Part shown: piece after piece, positions 4,663 through 5,549 of the stretch
Layout: each line of letters starts with the position of its first letter
Numbering within the stretch: the first letter of the stretch is position 1
Assembly (NCBI GenBank): GCA_013214885.1
Contig: JABSRS010000234.1
Coordinates: 1-5,549, forward strand
DNA length: 5,549 nucleotides
From: Gammaproteobacteria bacterium
Lineage (GTDB): Bacteria; Pseudomonadota; Gammaproteobacteria; Enterobacterales; Psychrobiaceae
Direction: 5' to 3'
Translations under genes and position numbers: made by a program
The notes under the pieces: generated by a model
Database searches by the model: none
What the model was told of the DNA's origin: nothing
The model's input: the letters and a program-made list of their open reading frames with translations, nothing else

Positions 4663-5549
4663 ATGACTAAACGTCGTATTGTAGTTACTGGGATGGGCAT
4701 GGTCTCGCCAGTTGGCAACACTGTAGCAGCAAGTTGGCACAGTGTTAAAGCCGGTCAAAGCGGTATCGCAAATATAACAGCTTTTGACACCAGTGCTTTT
4801 GGTACTCATTTTGCTGGCGAAGTAAAAGATCTAGATCTTGAGCAATACTTACCTAAGAAAGAATCGCGTCGAATGGACAAGTTCATTCAGTTCGGTTTAG
4901 TGGCTGGGATCCAAGCCTTTGAAGATTGTGGTATTGAAGTTACTGCAACTAACGCGGCTCGCATTGGTGTTGCTATTGGTTCTGGCATGGGTGGTTTAGG
5001 GCTTATTGAGTCAACTCATTCTGAAATGGCCAAGTCTGGTCTGCGTCGTGTTTCACCATTTTTTGTTCCAGGTACGATCATTAACATGATCTCAGGTAAT
5101 CTATCGATTAAGTTTGGACTACAAGGTCCTAACATTGCGATCACTACCGCTTGTACTACGGGTGTCCATAACGTTGGTCATGCAGCGCGGATGATCGCTT
5201 ATGGCGATGCCGATGTCATGATCGCTGGCGGTGCAGAAGCTGCAACCACTGAACTTGGTTTAGGTGGTTTTGGTGCTGCTAAAGCATTATCAACTAATAA
5301 TGATAATCCACAACAGGCTTCTCGTCCTTGGGATAAAGACCGTGACGGTTTCGTGATGGGTGAGGGTGCTGGTGTCATGGTCCTTGAAGAGTATGAACAT
5401 GCCAAAGCGCGTGGTGCTAAAATTTATGCTGAACTTACTGGCTTTGGTATGAGTGGCGATGCTTATCATATGACTTCACCACCAAGTGATGGCACAGGCG
5501 CAGCGGCAGCAATGGTTAACGCGATTAACGATGCAGGCATTGCCAGAGA
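4663..5549 (+). CDS. fabF: 3-oxoacyl-[ACP] synthase II (KAS II), 3' end cut off by window
   Basis: FabF condenses malonyl-ACP with acyl-ACP, with loss of CO2. In E. coli it extends palmitoleate to cis-vaccenate and controls membrane fluidity with temperature. The window holds 295 of about 413 residues. It starts [20 protein letters not shown] as in the family. The nucleophile is C164 in [10 protein letters not shown] (161-170), preceded by [10 protein letters not shown] (151-160). Other blocks are [21 protein letters not shown] (172-192, in part [12 protein letters not shown]), [17 protein letters not shown] (221-237) and [20 protein letters not shown] (255-274). The two catalytic histidines expected near 304 and 341 lie beyond the edge. 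M109 in GSGMGG replaces the gating isoleucine of E. coli (Ile108 in mature numbering). AAAGGTG (4652-4658) is a short distance before the ATG. It lies directly behind the acpP terminator. Confidence 0.97.
   Translation, partial: MTKRRIVVTGMGMVSPVGNTVAASWHSVKAGQSGIANITAFDTSAFGTHFAGEVKDLDLEQYLPKKESRRMDKFIQFGLVAGIQAFEDCGIEVTATNAARIGVAIGSGMGGLGLIESTHSEMAKSGLRRVSPFFVPGTIINMISGNLSIKFGLQGPNIAITTACTTGVHNVGHAARMIAYGDADVMIAGGAEAATTELGLGGFGAAKALSTNNDNPQQASRPWDKDRDGFVMGEGAGVMVLEEYEHAKARGAKIYAELTGFGMSGDAYHMTSPPSDGTGAAAAMVNAINDAGIAR

Noticed and set aside
4826..4839. 14-bp perfect palindrome AAGATCTAGATCTT in fabF
   Set aside because: It has no loop for an RNA hairpin, lies inside coding sequence (K-D-L-D-L), and two overlapping AGATCT sites make it a likely coincidence.

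Overview
The window carries the conserved ribosome/phospholipid/fatty-acid cluster of a gammaproteobacterium. On the minus strand at the left edge is a truncated maf/yceF. Diverging from it on the plus strand are yceD, rpmF, plsX, fabD, fabG, acpP and the first 295 codons of fabF. The proteins align by eye, nearly end to end, with my memory of the Escherichia coli K-12 orthologues. The moderate-to-low GC and the protein sequences fit a marine Alteromonadales/Vibrionales-type organism. A Moritella/Psychromonas-like source is a guess that cannot be settled from this sequence alone.

Layout: 1-425 maf (minus, 3' end outside the window); 426-580 divergent intergenic region with a probable yceD promoter; 581-1294 yceD and rpmF; 1310-2332 plsX; 2333-2421 a short gap where many relatives carry fabH; 2422-4122 fabD and fabG; 4123-4360 a 238-bp leader with a candidate acpP promoter, a dyad and short repeats; 4361-4594 acpP; 4611-4637 a strong intrinsic terminator; 4663-5549 fabF (3' end outside the window).

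How the genes work together: FabD loads malonate from malonyl-CoA onto AcpP. FabF condenses malonyl-ACP with acyl-ACP, and FabG reduces the resulting 3-ketoacyl-ACP. PlsX takes finished acyl chains from ACP to acyl-phosphate for phospholipid synthesis. RpmF is a 50S ribosomal protein and YceD is linked to 23S rRNA accumulation, so the cluster joins ribosome and membrane production.

The gene content is ordinary and I see no mobile element, CRISPR array, tRNA or unknown gene system. The points worth a second look are: no fabH between plsX and fabD; an 11-bp perfect hairpin with a GCGA tetraloop inside the 5' part of plsX; a 21-bp dyad at the plsX 3' end; a probably leaderless yceD start with a strong internal Shine-Dalgarno further in; the structured acpP leader; and a terminator that leaves fabF no obvious promoter of its own.
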